The translations under genes were made by a program, and so were the position numbers. From contig JAPJQV010000004.1 in assembly GCA_030824965.1 (NCBI GenBank), forward strand, positions 62,001-126,000: a stretch of 64,000 bases of DNA, written 5' to 3'. Source of the stretch: Micavibrio sp. GTDB taxonomy: Bacteria > Pseudomonadota > Alphaproteobacteria > Micavibrionales > Micavibrionaceae. Within the stretch, counting starts at the first letter, position 1; each line of letters opens with the position of its first letter. Below the pieces are notes generated by a model. The model was not told where the DNA came from, did not search any database, and worked only from the letters and a program-made list of their open reading frames with translations. Shown here in pieces: positions 7,968 to 16,975 of this stretch.

Positions 7968-9205
7968 TCCGCTGCCGCCAAGCCCAATCCCTTGGCCACA
8001 CTTGAAAAACGATCACCATATTGAATCTGCGAGGAACCAAAAGCTTCGCGGATTTTTATTTCAAACCCAGGCAAACCTGTCGAACCGCCTGTCATGAAGA
8101 TCGCATTTATTTCATTCGGCTTTAAACCTGCGTTTGTTACGGTTTTTTTGGCAACATCGACAATCCGGCCTATTTCATCATTAATCGCCGTATGCAAATT
8201 TTGTAACGTAACATCCCTGCTCCAGCCCCGGTCTATATCTTCTAAATAAATCCTGTGCTTTTTCGATTCAGATAAAGCGATTTTCGCTTCTTCGACTTTT
8301 CCGGCGATTTCGTGACCGCGATGCATTTCCTGTATTCGAATAAAACGCTCGATTGCTGATCTGTCTTCTGCCAATGGCAAAAGCGATTTCATTTCGGATA
8401 TTGATTTCTGCGTATAAAGAAAATTGATCAAATGCCAGGTGGATAATTCCAGATACGGCGTTTTCGGCATCTCCAAACCGCTTTTAAGACTTGTTTGATA
8501 TCCCAGATCTTTCATGACCGTCTCTAAGCTTAATTTCTGGTCAAAATTGGTTCCACCGATATGAATGCCTTCATTGGCCAGTATATCGCTTTGACGATCT
8601 TTCTTCGCTTTTGGCGATAGTCGTACAACGGAGAAATCCGACGTACCGCCGCCGATATCGAAGACCAATACGATTTGCTCTTTTGTAATCGTGCTTTCGT
8701 AATCGCGCGCGGCTGCCAAAGGTTCATACTCAAAATGGACATGCTGAAAACCTTGCGCTTTTGCAATATTCTCCAACTCGGCTTGCGCCCGCTTATCGGC
8801 TATATCGTCTCCATCGACAAAATGAACGGGGCGTCCCATGACAACGTTCGACAGTTCATGACCTGAATATTTTTCCCCTTGGGCTTTAATATGCCCGATA
8901 AACATGCCGATAATATCGCGAAACGCCAGTTTGCGCTTGCCGACTTGCGTTGTTTCTGTAATCAGCTCGCTTCCCAGTACGGATTTCAGCGAGCGAAGTA
9001 AACGGCCTTCATATCCTGTACGGTATTCTTCCAACCCTTTTCGGCCGAAACTTGTATGATTATCTTCAGTATTAAAAAAGATCGCGCTTGGAATGGTGAT
9101 ATGCGTATTTTCCAGCGGCACAAGCGACGTACCGCTTTTCGATCCCACAGCCATAGCCGAATTGGACGTTCCGAAATCTATGCCGCAGAAATATTTATCT
9201 ACCAT
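7955..9205 (-). CDS. yegD: YegD-like Hsp70-family ATPase
   Basis: Start is taken at MVDKYFCGIDFGTSNSAMAV (ATG 9205), which leaves only a 7-nt overlap with gloA upstream; nine extra codons are possible. About 416 residues cover the actin-like ATPase fold: phosphate-1 motif GIDFGTSNSA, phosphate-2 LVFDIGGGTSDFSVV, and adenosine motif IFMTGGSTGLPGF. There is no DnaK-type substrate-binding domain, as expected for YegD (E. coli 450 residues). The cellular role of YegD is poorly known. It forms a cluster with gloA and the SLC13 permease. Confidence 0.82.
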   Translation of the reverse strand: MVDKYFCGIDFGTSNSAMAVGSKSGTSLVPLENTHITIPSAIFFNTEDNHTSFGRKGLEEYRTGYEGRLLRSLKSVLGSELITETTQVGKRKLAFRDIIGMFIGHIKAQGEKYSGHELSNVVMGRPVHFVDGDDIADKRAQAELENIAKAQGFQHVHFEYEPLAAARDYESTITKEQIVLVFDIGGGTSDFSVVRLSPKAKKDRQSDILANEGIHIGGTNFDQKLSLETVMKDLGYQTSLKSGLEMPKTPYLELSTWHLINFLYTQKSISEMKSLLPLAEDRSAIERFIRIQEMHRGHEIAGKVEEAKIALSESKKHRIYLEDIDRGWSRDVTLQNLHTAINDEIGRIVDVAKKTVTNAGLKPNEINAIFMTGGSTGLPGFEIKIREAFGSSQIQYGDRFSSVAKGLGLAAADQFL

Positions 9206-9642
9206 GTGCCTGTATTTGGCATAGACGCCCATGGCTCGGCAGGAGGCAGCTTCTCGCCTTTTTGCAATAGCTCGATGGAGATACCGTCAGGCGATTTTAT
9301 AAAGGCCATATTGCCGTCGCGTGGTGGACGGTTGATCGTAATACCATGATCCGTTAGATGCTGACAAAAATCGTAGATATTATCGACTTCATAAGCAAGA
9401 TGGCCGAAATTGCGCCCTCCTGTATATTCTTCCTGATCCCAATTATAGGTTAGTTCCAGAAGCGGGCTTTGGCGAGTTTCAGAACCAGTCAGCGTATCGC
9501 CGGATGCCGCCAGAAAAACGAGCGTAAAGCGACCCTGTTCACTTTCCATGCGTCGCGTTTCTTTCAAACCGAAAATATCGCAATAGAATTTAAGTGATGC
9601 GTCCAGATCGGCAACACGAACCATTGTATGTAAAAATCTCAT
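9199..9642 (-). CDS. gloA: Lactoylglutathione lyase (glyoxalase I)
   Basis: Starting at ATG 9642 (MRFLHTMVRVADLDASLKFY), preceded by an AGGA ribosome site 8 nt away, gives 147 residues. It converts the methylglyoxal-glutathione hemithioacetal to S-lactoylglutathione. The metal ligands of the E. coli enzyme have counterparts: His5 (LHTMVRV), Glu in LLELTYNW, His in FGHLAYEVD, and Glu in PDGISIELLQ. A cytoplasmic detoxification enzyme. It is 5 nt downstream of the SLC13 permease stop and overlaps the yegD-like start. Confidence 0.9.
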   Translation of the reverse strand: MRFLHTMVRVADLDASLKFYCDIFGLKETRRMESEQGRFTLVFLAASGDTLTGSETRQSPLLELTYNWDQEEYTGGRNFGHLAYEVDNIYDFCQHLTDHGITINRPPRDGNMAFIKSPDGISIELLQKGEKLPPAEPWASMPNTGTW

Positions 9643-9647
9643 TTCAA

Positions 9648-11480
9648 TTATCCTGTTATTGGCCAGATCCACATGATCAACGGCACGCCAATCACTACGA
9701 CAAGAATGGATAAAGGTAAACCCAGTCTCCAGTAATCGTTGAATTTATATCCGCCCGGCCCCATGACAAGTGTGTTTGATTGGTGCCCGATCGGCGTCAG
9801 GAAGTCGCAGGACGTGCCGACCGCTACCGCCATCAGGAAAGGGTCGACATTCATACCGAGTTTCATCGCCAGCGTACCGGCAATGGGCGCCATCAAAAGG
9901 ACCGCCGCCGCATTGTTTAGAAATGGCGTCACCATCATCGAAATAACCATAACTGTCGCTAAAAGTGCCGGCCCGGACAATCCCTCGGAAACGCCAGCGA
10001 TCAATTGAGCCAGTATTTCTGTTCCGCCTGTAGTCTGGAGTGCCTCAGTTACGGGTATCATCGCGCCGAGCAGCATGATCACCGGCCAGTCAATAGCATC
10101 GTACAACTCGTTCAGACGCATAATCTTCATCACAGCAATAGCGATAACCCCGCCAAGGAAAGCGATAGAGATCGGCAATACGCCAGCCACGGTCAGGCCA
10201 ACCGCTGCAAGCAATATGATAATCGGCATTAATAAAGTACTCGGTCGCCCTAGTTGCAGATTCCGTTCGGCCAGAGGAAGACAGCCGAGTTCTTTCAGCA
10301 TTTCCGGCATCGTCTCCACCGCCCCCTGAAAAACAACGACATCGCCTTCACGGAAACGAATATCTTTCAGACGGTCGCGGACATTGCCGCTTTGCCCCTT
10401 TACGGCCAGCAAATTAATGCCGAAGCGGGAGCGAAGAGAAATAAGACGCGGCGTTGTATTGATAAGGTCCGACCCTTTGGTGATCACCGCCTCGACAACC
10501 GTAATGTCTTCCGACGTCAGTTTGACCTGTTTTTTCTCTATAACGGCTTCTTCAATAGCCTCGGCATGTTCTTCATCATCGGCAGATTTTTCGACGCCCG
10601 CCAATTCAACCTTTGCCTTGTCGACGAAGTTTTTGAGCGTGACAGGATCGCAGCGCAGAATAAGATGATCATCTTCACGAATAATGCGGCGCGGATTGGC
10701 AAAAACCCTATCACGGTCGTTCTTGATAATCCCGATGATTTGCAGATCGGCATCAACAAGCTCTTCACATTTGGAAACTGTTTGGCCGATGAGAGGAGAA
10801 TCTGGCGGCACACGGACTTCGCTTACATAATCGTTAATTTCAAACTGGTCTTCCGGTGCCACCTGACCACGGCGGTCTTTAGGCAATAAAACCCAGCCTA
10901 CGCTTAAGTACAGGATACCCGCAGCGCATATCCCGATCCCGACCGGCGCAAAATCGAACATGGCATAAGGCTTACCCACCATCTCTTCGCGGATATTAGA
11001 AATCAACAAATTCGGCGGCGTTCCGATCAAGGTTATCAAGCCGCCCAAGAGAGAACCGAATGACAGGGGCATAAGAAGCTCTGACGGCGAGCGCTGCGCC
11101 TTCTTGGCGAATGACAATGCAATCGGCAGAAAAACGGCCAAGGCTCCGACATTGTTCATGAAGGCAGACAAGATAACGACCATCGTGACTAGCATCGCAA
11201 TCTGCAATTTAGGCTTGTCGATAACGCCGGACATTAGTTTTAGAACCCAGTTGATAAAACCGGAACGGCCAACCGCCGCACTTATTATCAGAATAGCGGC
11301 TACGGTAATAACAACCGGGTCGCTGAAACCTGTAAAAGCTTCTTTGGCTGGAACGACGCCGACAACAACAGAGAGGAAAAGAATGAACAGTGCCACGATA
11401 TCATAGCGCCATTTATCCATGATAAAAAGCACCAGCGCCAAAGCGATGATGCCGAAAATAAGCATTTGATCTTGTGTCAT
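9648..11480 (-). CDS. SLC13-family permease with two central TrkA-C (RCK-C) domains
   Basis: 610 residues. Membrane helices at the N-terminus (about 1-195) and C-terminus (about 405-610) flank a soluble centre of about 200 residues holding two RCK-C domains (VSEVRVPPDSPLIGQTVSKC and VVEAVITKGSDLINTTPRLI). Family motifs include SAFMNNVGALAVFLPIALSF, LIGTPPNLLISNIREE and TPFLNNAAAVLLMAPIAGTL. Members carry dicarboxylates, sulfate or related anions with Na+; the substrate cannot be read from sequence. First gene of a cluster with gloA and the yegD-like gene. Confidence 0.85.
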   Translation of the reverse strand: MTQDQMLIFGIIALALVLFIMDKWRYDIVALFILFLSVVVGVVPAKEAFTGFSDPVVITVAAILIISAAVGRSGFINWVLKLMSGVIDKPKLQIAMLVTMVVILSAFMNNVGALAVFLPIALSFAKKAQRSPSELLMPLSFGSLLGGLITLIGTPPNLLISNIREEMVGKPYAMFDFAPVGIGICAAGILYLSVGWVLLPKDRRGQVAPEDQFEINDYVSEVRVPPDSPLIGQTVSKCEELVDADLQIIGIIKNDRDRVFANPRRIIREDDHLILRCDPVTLKNFVDKAKVELAGVEKSADDEEHAEAIEEAVIEKKQVKLTSEDITVVEAVITKGSDLINTTPRLISLRSRFGINLLAVKGQSGNVRDRLKDIRFREGDVVVFQGAVETMPEMLKELGCLPLAERNLQLGRPSTLLMPIIILLAAVGLTVAGVLPISIAFLGGVIAIAVMKIMRLNELYDAIDWPVIMLLGAMIPVTEALQTTGGTEILAQLIAGVSEGLSGPALLATVMVISMMVTPFLNNAAAVLLMAPIAGTLAMKLGMNVDPFLMAVAVGTSCDFLTPIGHQSNTLVMGPGGYKFNDYWRLGLPLSILVVVIGVPLIMWIWPITG

Positions 11481-11507
11481 GAAAGGCCCGAGCTAAAAAA
11501 TTTCGAC

Positions 11508-11957
11508 TTAAGATACCATATCAAGTGCATGTGGAACATTGAAAAGCCCGACAACACCCGCTTTAGAATAATTCTGATAATAATGCTCTAAATGCGCATG
11601 ATTGCGGGTTGATTTTAAAATCTCCTTACCCTCATCAGTATTAAGACAAGAGGCACGTTTCAGGATTTCCTTTTCCTGCGCGTCCATATTTCCATCGCTC
11701 CAGGTCAGTGCCCGGGCAAAAATGCAAAACTGCTTCCGGTCGCCGGCCTCGGTTATCTTATTGTAAAATACCTCGATATTTTGACGCGTTTCAAAATCAC
11801 GCGCCAGGATATCGAGCTGGTTTTGTGAAAAATTAACCTGCTCTTTATAACTTTTGAGAAGTTTTTGTTCTTCAATCGACAAAAAATTGTCGAGGAGTGA
11901 GAAGGCGAAAACCGCCCTCCACATGCTAAACTCGCTCTCGCTGATTCCATCAGACAT
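11508..11957 (-). CDS. TerB-like domain protein
   Basis: 149 residues, all helical, with the TerB/DjlA layout: WRAVFAFSLLDNFLSIEEQK, then ARALTWSDGNMDAQEKEIL. The repeated acidic turns after ADGxxSxxE-like positions are the usual TerB metal-binding candidates. TerB domains occur in tellurite-resistance and envelope-stress proteins; the exact role here is unknown. It lies 9 nt downstream of dps on the same strand, so the two are probably co-transcribed and stress related. Confidence 0.55.
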   Translation of the reverse strand: MSDGISESEFSMWRAVFAFSLLDNFLSIEEQKLLKSYKEQVNFSQNQLDILARDFETRQNIEVFYNKITEAGDRKQFCIFARALTWSDGNMDAQEKEILKRASCLNTDEGKEILKSTRNHAHLEHYYQNYSKAGVVGLFNVPHALDMVS

Positions 11958-11966
11958 ACAGTTAAA

Positions 11967-12440
11967 TTATACGTTATGGGATTCAACGAACCATAATTGT
12001 TGGTCGAGATCACGGCCTATATTCGTGAATAAATCCGCCGTAATCGCATCACCGTAATCGGCAGATTGATCGATTGCATCCCGGATGGATTCACCAAAAG
12101 CCGCCAACGCTTTTGATACGGCCTCAATATGGGTTTTTTCATCGGCAATCTCAACTGGGTACGGTTTTAAAAAGCTTTTCTCCATGACGTTTTTCATACC
12201 GCCCTTGGCAACACCGCCCAAGGCACCTGTGCGTTCGGCAAACATATCGGAGAATTCCTCGACCTTGGCCGCGACTTTATCGAATAACTCATGGATGGCA
12301 ATAAAAGCCGGACCGCGTACATTCCAATGCGCCAGTTTCAACTGACCGTGAAGATCGATGGCGGCAGCCAGATGTTTGTTTAAAAGCTCGATAGATTGGC
12401 CACGAATATTCTCGGTTAAAGTATTATGCGTCTTTTGCAT
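11967..12440 (-). CDS. dps: Dps ferritin-like DNA protection protein
   Basis: 157 residues of the Dps family. The ferroxidase residues are in place: HWNVRGPAFIAIHELFD gives the first His and the His/Asp pair, and the following EEFSDMFAERTGALGG gives the acidic ligands. Dps dodecamers oxidise Fe2+ with H2O2, store iron and protect DNA in the cytoplasm. The short N-terminus (QKTHNTLTENIRGQ) has few Lys/Arg, so direct DNA binding may be weak. Followed by the TerB-like gene. Confidence 0.93.
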   Translation of the reverse strand: MQKTHNTLTENIRGQSIELLNKHLAAAIDLHGQLKLAHWNVRGPAFIAIHELFDKVAAKVEEFSDMFAERTGALGGVAKGGMKNVMEKSFLKPYPVEIADEKTHIEAVSKALAAFGESIRDAIDQSADYGDAITADLFTNIGRDLDQQLWFVESHNV

Positions 12441-12473
12441 CTTAAATTCCTTTTTACTGTCTCAACAAACGCA

Positions 12474-12503
12474 AAAGAGACGAGGATCGCTCCCCGTCTC
12501 TTT
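12474..12503 (-). terminator. Rho-independent terminator after the 12517-13107 gene
   Basis: Perfect 9-bp inverted repeat AAAGAGACG / CGTCTCTTT with a 12-nt loop, 14 nt past the stop codon, followed on the minus strand by TTTTG. It separates this gene from dps. Confidence 0.7.
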
Positions 12504-12516
12504 CGCCATATTTCTA

Positions 12517-13107
12517 TTAACGACGGATCAAAAACGTAATGTGACGTCCGAAATCGATGCCAAGATCGCGATGATCGCCGCCTTTGACGCCCGCGACCCA
12601 AGCCGCAACGCCGGAAACAAGAGACGTCGAAGCCGCCGCAAAAGCGAGAAGGATAGCGGTACGACGCTCCTGATCTAAAACTTCCTGCGCCGTATTCACT
12701 TCAGCAGGCTGATCGATGGCGATCTGGGCAAATGCGCCCATCACAGCCACGGAGACAGCTACAGCTAAGGTCGCCGTTGCCCAAACTAATACACCATGTA
12801 CACCGTCACGCACCTCTTTTTCATGCTCTGTCGCGGCAGAAATAGGTGCACGCATACGGCCGGCGATATAGCCGCCTAGCATTGATGCCAACACTTGAAT
12901 AATGAGAATGTATATACCTGCCATTATCAATCGCGCCGGTGTAATCTCTATATTACTAGCCGAATCCGTAAAAGAATTCAAATCTGCTACACCCACGATG
13001 GCGCCGAATTGCAGCATGACCAGAGACAGGGCCGATGCCAATACCGCACCAGCTAAGATTGCGCTCCACTCAACATAGGAGCTTGCGCGGTTAAATCCAT
13101 TTTCCAT
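12517..13107 (-). CDS. Integral membrane protein of unknown function
   Basis: 196 residues with four hydrophobic segments (about 14-36, 58-80, 100-125 and 150-172). The N-terminus SSYVEWSAILAGAVLASALS followed by LVMLQFGAIVG and the AGYIAGRMR-like segment (GGYIAGRMRAPI) resemble a widespread alphaproteobacterial membrane family without a known role. The segments are Ala/Gly rich, with small-residue packing. It lies 15 nt downstream of a 24-codon membrane peptide gene and probably shares its transcript, which ends at the hairpin at 12474-12503. Confidence 0.7.
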   Translation of the reverse strand: MENGFNRASSYVEWSAILAGAVLASALSLVMLQFGAIVGVADLNSFTDSASNIEITPARLIMAGIYILIIQVLASMLGGYIAGRMRAPISAATEHEKEVRDGVHGVLVWATATLAVAVSVAVMGAFAQIAIDQPAEVNTAQEVLDQERRTAILLAFAAASTSLVSGVAAWVAGVKGGDHRDLGIDFGRHITFLIRR

Positions 13108-13122
13108 GAAAACCCCCTATGA

Positions 13123-13197
13123 TTAATGAATGCCAAGGAAAGACAGAATCGCCATAACAACGACGACAAGACCGACAAGATAGATAATTGAATTCAT
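13123..13197 (-). CDS. 24-residue single-span membrane peptide
   Basis: A tiny gene found by eye: ATG at 13197, stop TAA at 13123-13125, with a strong AGGAG ribosome site 6 nt ahead. The product is almost wholly one hydrophobic helix (MNSIIYLVGLVVVVMAILSF, then LGIH). Very similar short MNxIIYxVGLVVxVxAILSF peptides are, as I recall, common in alphaproteobacteria and usually unannotated. It precedes a four-helix membrane protein by 15 nt. The function is unknown; a small membrane subunit or regulator is possible. Confidence 0.65.
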   Translation of the reverse strand: MNSIIYLVGLVVVVMAILSFLGIH

Positions 13198-13270
13198 AGT
13201 ATTCTCCTGATTTAATTAATTTGGTTTAATAGATTATCCAAATAAACAAACAGACAGGATGAAAGTTCCC

Positions 13271-13831
13271 TTAAAGGCGATCCGGCAAGAACCCGCGCTT
13301 ATGTCTTATATCTTTGCCTGAGATCATAAATGTTCCATCTCCCCGGTAATGAACGGTTTTTGGGGATTTTGGCGCTATGGCTATATGCGCTTTCACTACT
13401 TCAAATATAAAGAAATTATACGTCCTAAGCATCCTGCGATCATGAATTTTGCATTCTAAATTTGCATAGCACTCTTTAATCAAAGGCGCGTTTATCTTTG
13501 ACGCGTTGGCTTTGGTAAGAGAAAATTCCTTGAATTTATCCGTATCCTTACCGGAACAATTCCCGATACCTACAATTTTATCGATCATACTGTAAGTCGG
13601 AATATTGATAACGCACTCGCCGCTTTTGCGGATCAGCTCATAGCTATGGTTGGCGCTCGTAATCATGCAACCGATCAGGGACGGTGAAAATTCCAGGACC
13701 GTATGCCAGCCCATCGTCATGATATCAGTCTCGCCTTTATAATATGAGCTTACCATTACAACCGGCCCGGGCTCCAAAATCTGCCGACTTTTTTCCACCG
13801 GGAAATCGCGTTTCTTATAATTTACCACCAT
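13271..13831 (-). CDS. Flavin reductase-like FMN-binding protein
   Basis: 186 residues of the flavin-reductase-like (DIM6/NTAB) split-barrel family. Typical features are the first strand and loop GPVVMVSSYYKGETDIMTMG, then SPSLIGCMITSANHSYELIR, KSGECVINIP, and a final strand VKAHIAIAP. Members bind FMN and reduce flavins or act as simple oxidoreductases; the substrate is unknown. It starts 4 nt after the stop of the small zinc-ribbon gene, implying an operon. Confidence 0.82.
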   Translation of the reverse strand: MVVNYKKRDFPVEKSRQILEPGPVVMVSSYYKGETDIMTMGWHTVLEFSPSLIGCMITSANHSYELIRKSGECVINIPTYSMIDKIVGIGNCSGKDTDKFKEFSLTKANASKINAPLIKECYANLECKIHDRRMLRTYNFFIFEVVKAHIAIAPKSPKTVHYRGDGTFMISGKDIRHKRGFLPDRL

Positions 13832-13835
13832 GAAT

Positions 13836-13922
13836 TTACTTGGTTGGGGTGGTGCATTTAGGGCAGCTCAAAGCCCCTTTCTGCATTTGCGCGCCGCAAT
13901 ATAGGCAAGTTGCTAAATCCAT
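13836..13922 (-). CDS. 28-residue zinc-ribbon peptide
   Basis: A short gene found by eye. From ATG 13922 (ribosome site AAAGG 7 nt ahead; a second in-frame ATG at 13928 is possible) it encodes MDLATCLYCGAQMQKGALSC, then PKCTTPTK. Two CxxC knuckles, CLYC and CPKC, spaced by 12 residues form a minimal zinc ribbon. The stop lies 4 nt before the flavin reductase start, so the two are probably translated together. It could bind Zn or donate electrons with the reductase like a rubredoxin, but the spacing suits a zinc ribbon better. Confidence 0.65.
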   Translation of the reverse strand: MDLATCLYCGAQMQKGALSCPKCTTPTK

Positions 13923-14006
13923 CGTCATTCCTTTCTTTAATCCATCAACTTTTAAAGTCTATTTGCGTTCCCGGCGATTGCACAAAGAGCGCTATTTCAT
14001 TAAAAG

Positions 14007-15107
14007 ATGGACGTGCTTACAAAACTCCGTCAGATCGCCTTTCGCCTGTCACGTTCGGACATATTGTTCTGGACTTTGCCGCTCTTGATGATCCTGCTTG
14101 TTATCGGGACCATCGCGCAAAAAGACCTCGGCATCTATGCGGCGCAAAAAGCCTATTTTGACTCTTTCATTACCTTTATCGGTCCCGTCCCTTTTCCCGG
14201 CGCGGCAACGCTTTTGATTATCCTGTTCGTCAATATGCTGATGAAATTCATTCTCTTTAGCGAATGGCAACTTAATAAAGCCGGAACCATCCTGACCCAT
14301 TTCGGCGTTCTCATTTTGCTGACTGGCGGATTCACTACCGCGCTCACGACCCAAGAAGCCTATATGGTGATCGAGCAAGGCCAGACGACAAACCGCATCG
14401 AGGATTATTACCAGCGCGTTTTGCAAATCAGTAAAGACGGCAAAAGCCTGATAATAATTCCTCATCAGGATTTGAAAGAAGGATTGAAAATCGGGGAAGA
14501 AAATCTGCCCTTTAAAATCACGATAGATACTTACTGCTTTAATTGTTCCATCGAACGCCGGACAAGCGATACTGAAAACTGGAAGAATGCCGGGCAGTTT
14601 ATGCAGCTTATTCCGAGCCGCAATCTACCGAAAAACGAAGAGAACCTGACAGGCATCGCCTTTACTGTTTCCGGCACGAAAGAAGATGGACGTTACGTCA
14701 CCTTCGATAAATTTCCCAAGCCCCCCATTTTGAATATTGACGGGCATGAATATAAAATCGAAATCACGCGCCAGCCGCGTGAGCTTCCATTCTCTTTAAA
14801 ACTTGAAAAATTTTCCCTGTCCAATCACCCAGGCAGCGATACCGCCAAATCCTATCGTTCCGATGTCGAAATTATCGACGATCCCAATAGCTGGAAATAT
14901 GCCATCGAGATGAACGAGCCGCTGCGCTACAAGGGTTACACCATTTATCAATCTTCTTTCGATTTATCCGGTGACAAACCGTTTACGGTCTTAAATGTCG
15001 TTGAAAACTCAGGCCGCCTGTTTCCTTATATCGCCAGTTTTATTATGGCCGCAGGCCTCATACTGCATTTACTCATCTCTGTTTTTGGCAAGCAGAGGGT
15101 TCCATGA
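14007..15107 (+). CDS. resB: ResB/Ccs1-type cytochrome c biogenesis protein
   Basis: 366 residues: membrane helices near 22-42, 55-75 and 90-112, a large periplasmic domain (about 120-335), and a last helix (about 338-358). The opening RLSRSDILFWTLPLLMILLV and the segment LNKAGTILTHFGVLILLTGG match ResB/CcsB; near the end PLRYKGYTIYQSSFDLSG is the family's usual motif. With CcsA it forms the System II synthetase that carries heme to the periplasm and attaches it to apocytochrome CXXCH. Its stop overlaps ccsA by 4 nt. Confidence 0.85.
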   Translation: MDVLTKLRQIAFRLSRSDILFWTLPLLMILLVIGTIAQKDLGIYAAQKAYFDSFITFIGPVPFPGAATLLIILFVNMLMKFILFSEWQLNKAGTILTHFGVLILLTGGFTTALTTQEAYMVIEQGQTTNRIEDYYQRVLQISKDGKSLIIIPHQDLKEGLKIGEENLPFKITIDTYCFNCSIERRTSDTENWKNAGQFMQLIPSRNLPKNEENLTGIAFTVSGTKEDGRYVTFDKFPKPPILNIDGHEYKIEITRQPRELPFSLKLEKFSLSNHPGSDTAKSYRSDVEIIDDPNSWKYAIEMNEPLRYKGYTIYQSSFDLSGDKPFTVLNVVENSGRLFPYIASFIMAAGLILHLLISVFGKQRVP

Positions 15108-16933
15108 TTTTAAGAGCACTCCTCTTTCTTTTTGTTTTCATGGCCGCGCCTGCTTTGGCAGCGCCGCTCGATATGGAGAATTTTCGCAAAATCCCGGTTC
15201 TCCATGAAGGACGCATCAAGCCGATCGACAGCTTTGCCCGGATCAGTTTAAAATTTCTGAGCGAAAGCGAAAAAACTGAAACGCAAAGTGCCGTTGAATT
15301 TCTGGCGCAAACCCTATTTGACCCGGCAACTGCGGTTAATAATCCCGTCTTTAAGATCGCCGATGGCAATCTACGTCACCGCCTGAAACTCGAAGAACGT
15401 AAAAAACCCCTCTATAGTTTCACTGAACTTCTTCCCGGTCTTAAAAGTACAAATTCTTCGATCCGCGTGTTGATACAAAAAAACAAAGTGGATCTGAACA
15501 AAGACGATAAAGCCTTACTCGATATTTATGATAAGGCAGGGTTTTATGTATCCATTCTACGCAGCTTTTCCCTGACCCTACCGCTGGATATTTCACTGCC
15601 GGAGAAATATAGTTCCTTACAGAAAAAAGAACTTTCCTATATCGATCTTGCCCGCCTGCAACAGGATTTATCCAGTGATGTCAAAAACATTACAGCAAAG
15701 AAAGGTGAAGATCTTTCCCGTTATGATGAAGATGAAAGAAAAACGGCGTTACTGTCTTTTCAACTGGATGTAATTTCTGCCGGCGCACAAGGGAATTCGG
15801 CCTTTAAGATCATTCCGCCGCAATGGCAATCCGATAACAGTGATTGGCATGCCCCTTGGGAAGTCCTGCAAAAAGGCGAAGGCTCCCCGGAAAGTGCAAA
15901 AATTCTATCTATCTGGCGCAACATGGGTGACGCCTATCTAGAAGGCGATAATCAAAAATTTCTTGCCGAAAGCGGCAATGCCTTTAGCGAAGTGAAAGCG
16001 AATATTTCAATATCGAAGATCGAAGCCGAGCTGATTCAAAATTCCTTCCCGCCTTTTAAAATTAGCACAGGCCTCTACATGCTGGGCTTTATCTTTTCTC
16101 TCGGCTTTATTGCCCTGCCAAGGAAACTGATTTATATCGCCGCAGCCGCAGCGCTTTTTACAGGCATAGTCGTTCATAGCGTAGGAATCGGCCTACGTGT
16201 CTGGCTGCTGGAGCGCCCGCCTGTCGGTACCTTATACGAGTCGATGATATTCGTTTCGCTGATAACGGTTGCGATTTCCTTATGCGCTGAGAAAGTCTTG
16301 AAAAATAATATCGGCCTTCTAGTCGGCAGCTTCAGCGGCCTTCTTATAGGTTTGTTGTCATTCAGTTTCGCAGGCGAAGGCGATACGATGACGATGCTCG
16401 GGGCTGTGCTTAATACTAATTTCTGGCTGGCAACGCATGTCCTTTGCATTACGATGGGGTATGGTTGGTGCTTGCTGACATCGGTTTTTGCCCATCTGGC
16501 TTTGCTACCTCAATCAATTTCATCGCGTCTTCGCTTGGCTCAAACGAACTTGACTTTATCTTTGCTGGCAATTTTCTCGCTTCTGTTTACTGCTATCGGC
16601 ACAATCCTTGGCGGAATCTGGGCCGACCAGTCATGGGGCCGTTTCTGGGGCTGGGACCCGAAAGAAAACGGCGCACTGCTTATCGTGCTTTGGCTGATCT
16701 GGCTCATGCATGGAAAACTGGGCTTTCAGTTATCGCGTGCTCAGTATCTTGCCGGACTTTCTTTCTTAAGCGTGATCGTTGCGATCTCTTGGGTCGGCGT
16801 CAACCTTCTCGGCGTTGGCCTCCACTCTTATGGCTTCGCTGACGGATATTTCTATGGATTGTCCGCATTTACAATACTCGAAATCCTCCTGATCGGATGT
16901 CTATTAAAAAACGAAGCCTGTGGCAGGGTTTGA
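15104..16933 (+). CDS. ccsA: CcsA-type heme handling protein for cytochrome c biogenesis
   Basis: 609 residues. A signal peptide (AAPALAAP) leads into a periplasmic region of about 300 residues starting NFRKIPVLHEGRIKPIDSFA, a start seen in long CcsA/NrfI-type proteins. The C-terminal half holds about eight helices with the tryptophan-rich heme motif WGRFWGWDPKENGALL and conserved His in the flanking segments (ATHVLCITMGYG, WLIWLMHG, VGLHSYGF). It exposes heme to the cytochrome ligation site. Translationally coupled to resB; no ccm genes are seen in this window. Confidence 0.87.
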   Translation: MILRALLFLFVFMAAPALAAPLDMENFRKIPVLHEGRIKPIDSFARISLKFLSESEKTETQSAVEFLAQTLFDPATAVNNPVFKIADGNLRHRLKLEERKKPLYSFTELLPGLKSTNSSIRVLIQKNKVDLNKDDKALLDIYDKAGFYVSILRSFSLTLPLDISLPEKYSSLQKKELSYIDLARLQQDLSSDVKNITAKKGEDLSRYDEDERKTALLSFQLDVISAGAQGNSAFKIIPPQWQSDNSDWHAPWEVLQKGEGSPESAKILSIWRNMGDAYLEGDNQKFLAESGNAFSEVKANISISKIEAELIQNSFPPFKISTGLYMLGFIFSLGFIALPRKLIYIAAAAALFTGIVVHSVGIGLRVWLLERPPVGTLYESMIFVSLITVAISLCAEKVLKNNIGLLVGSFSGLLIGLLSFSFAGEGDTMTMLGAVLNTNFWLATHVLCITMGYGWCLLTSVFAHLALLPQSISSRLRLAQTNLTLSLLAIFSLLFTAIGTILGGIWADQSWGRFWGWDPKENGALLIVLWLIWLMHGKLGFQLSRAQYLAGLSFLSVIVAISWVGVNLLGVGLHSYGFADGYFYGLSAFTILEILLIGCLLKNEACGRV

Positions 16934-16975
16934 ATTTTCGATTTAATACCGAGCCTGTCACCTTACGCTCATAAG

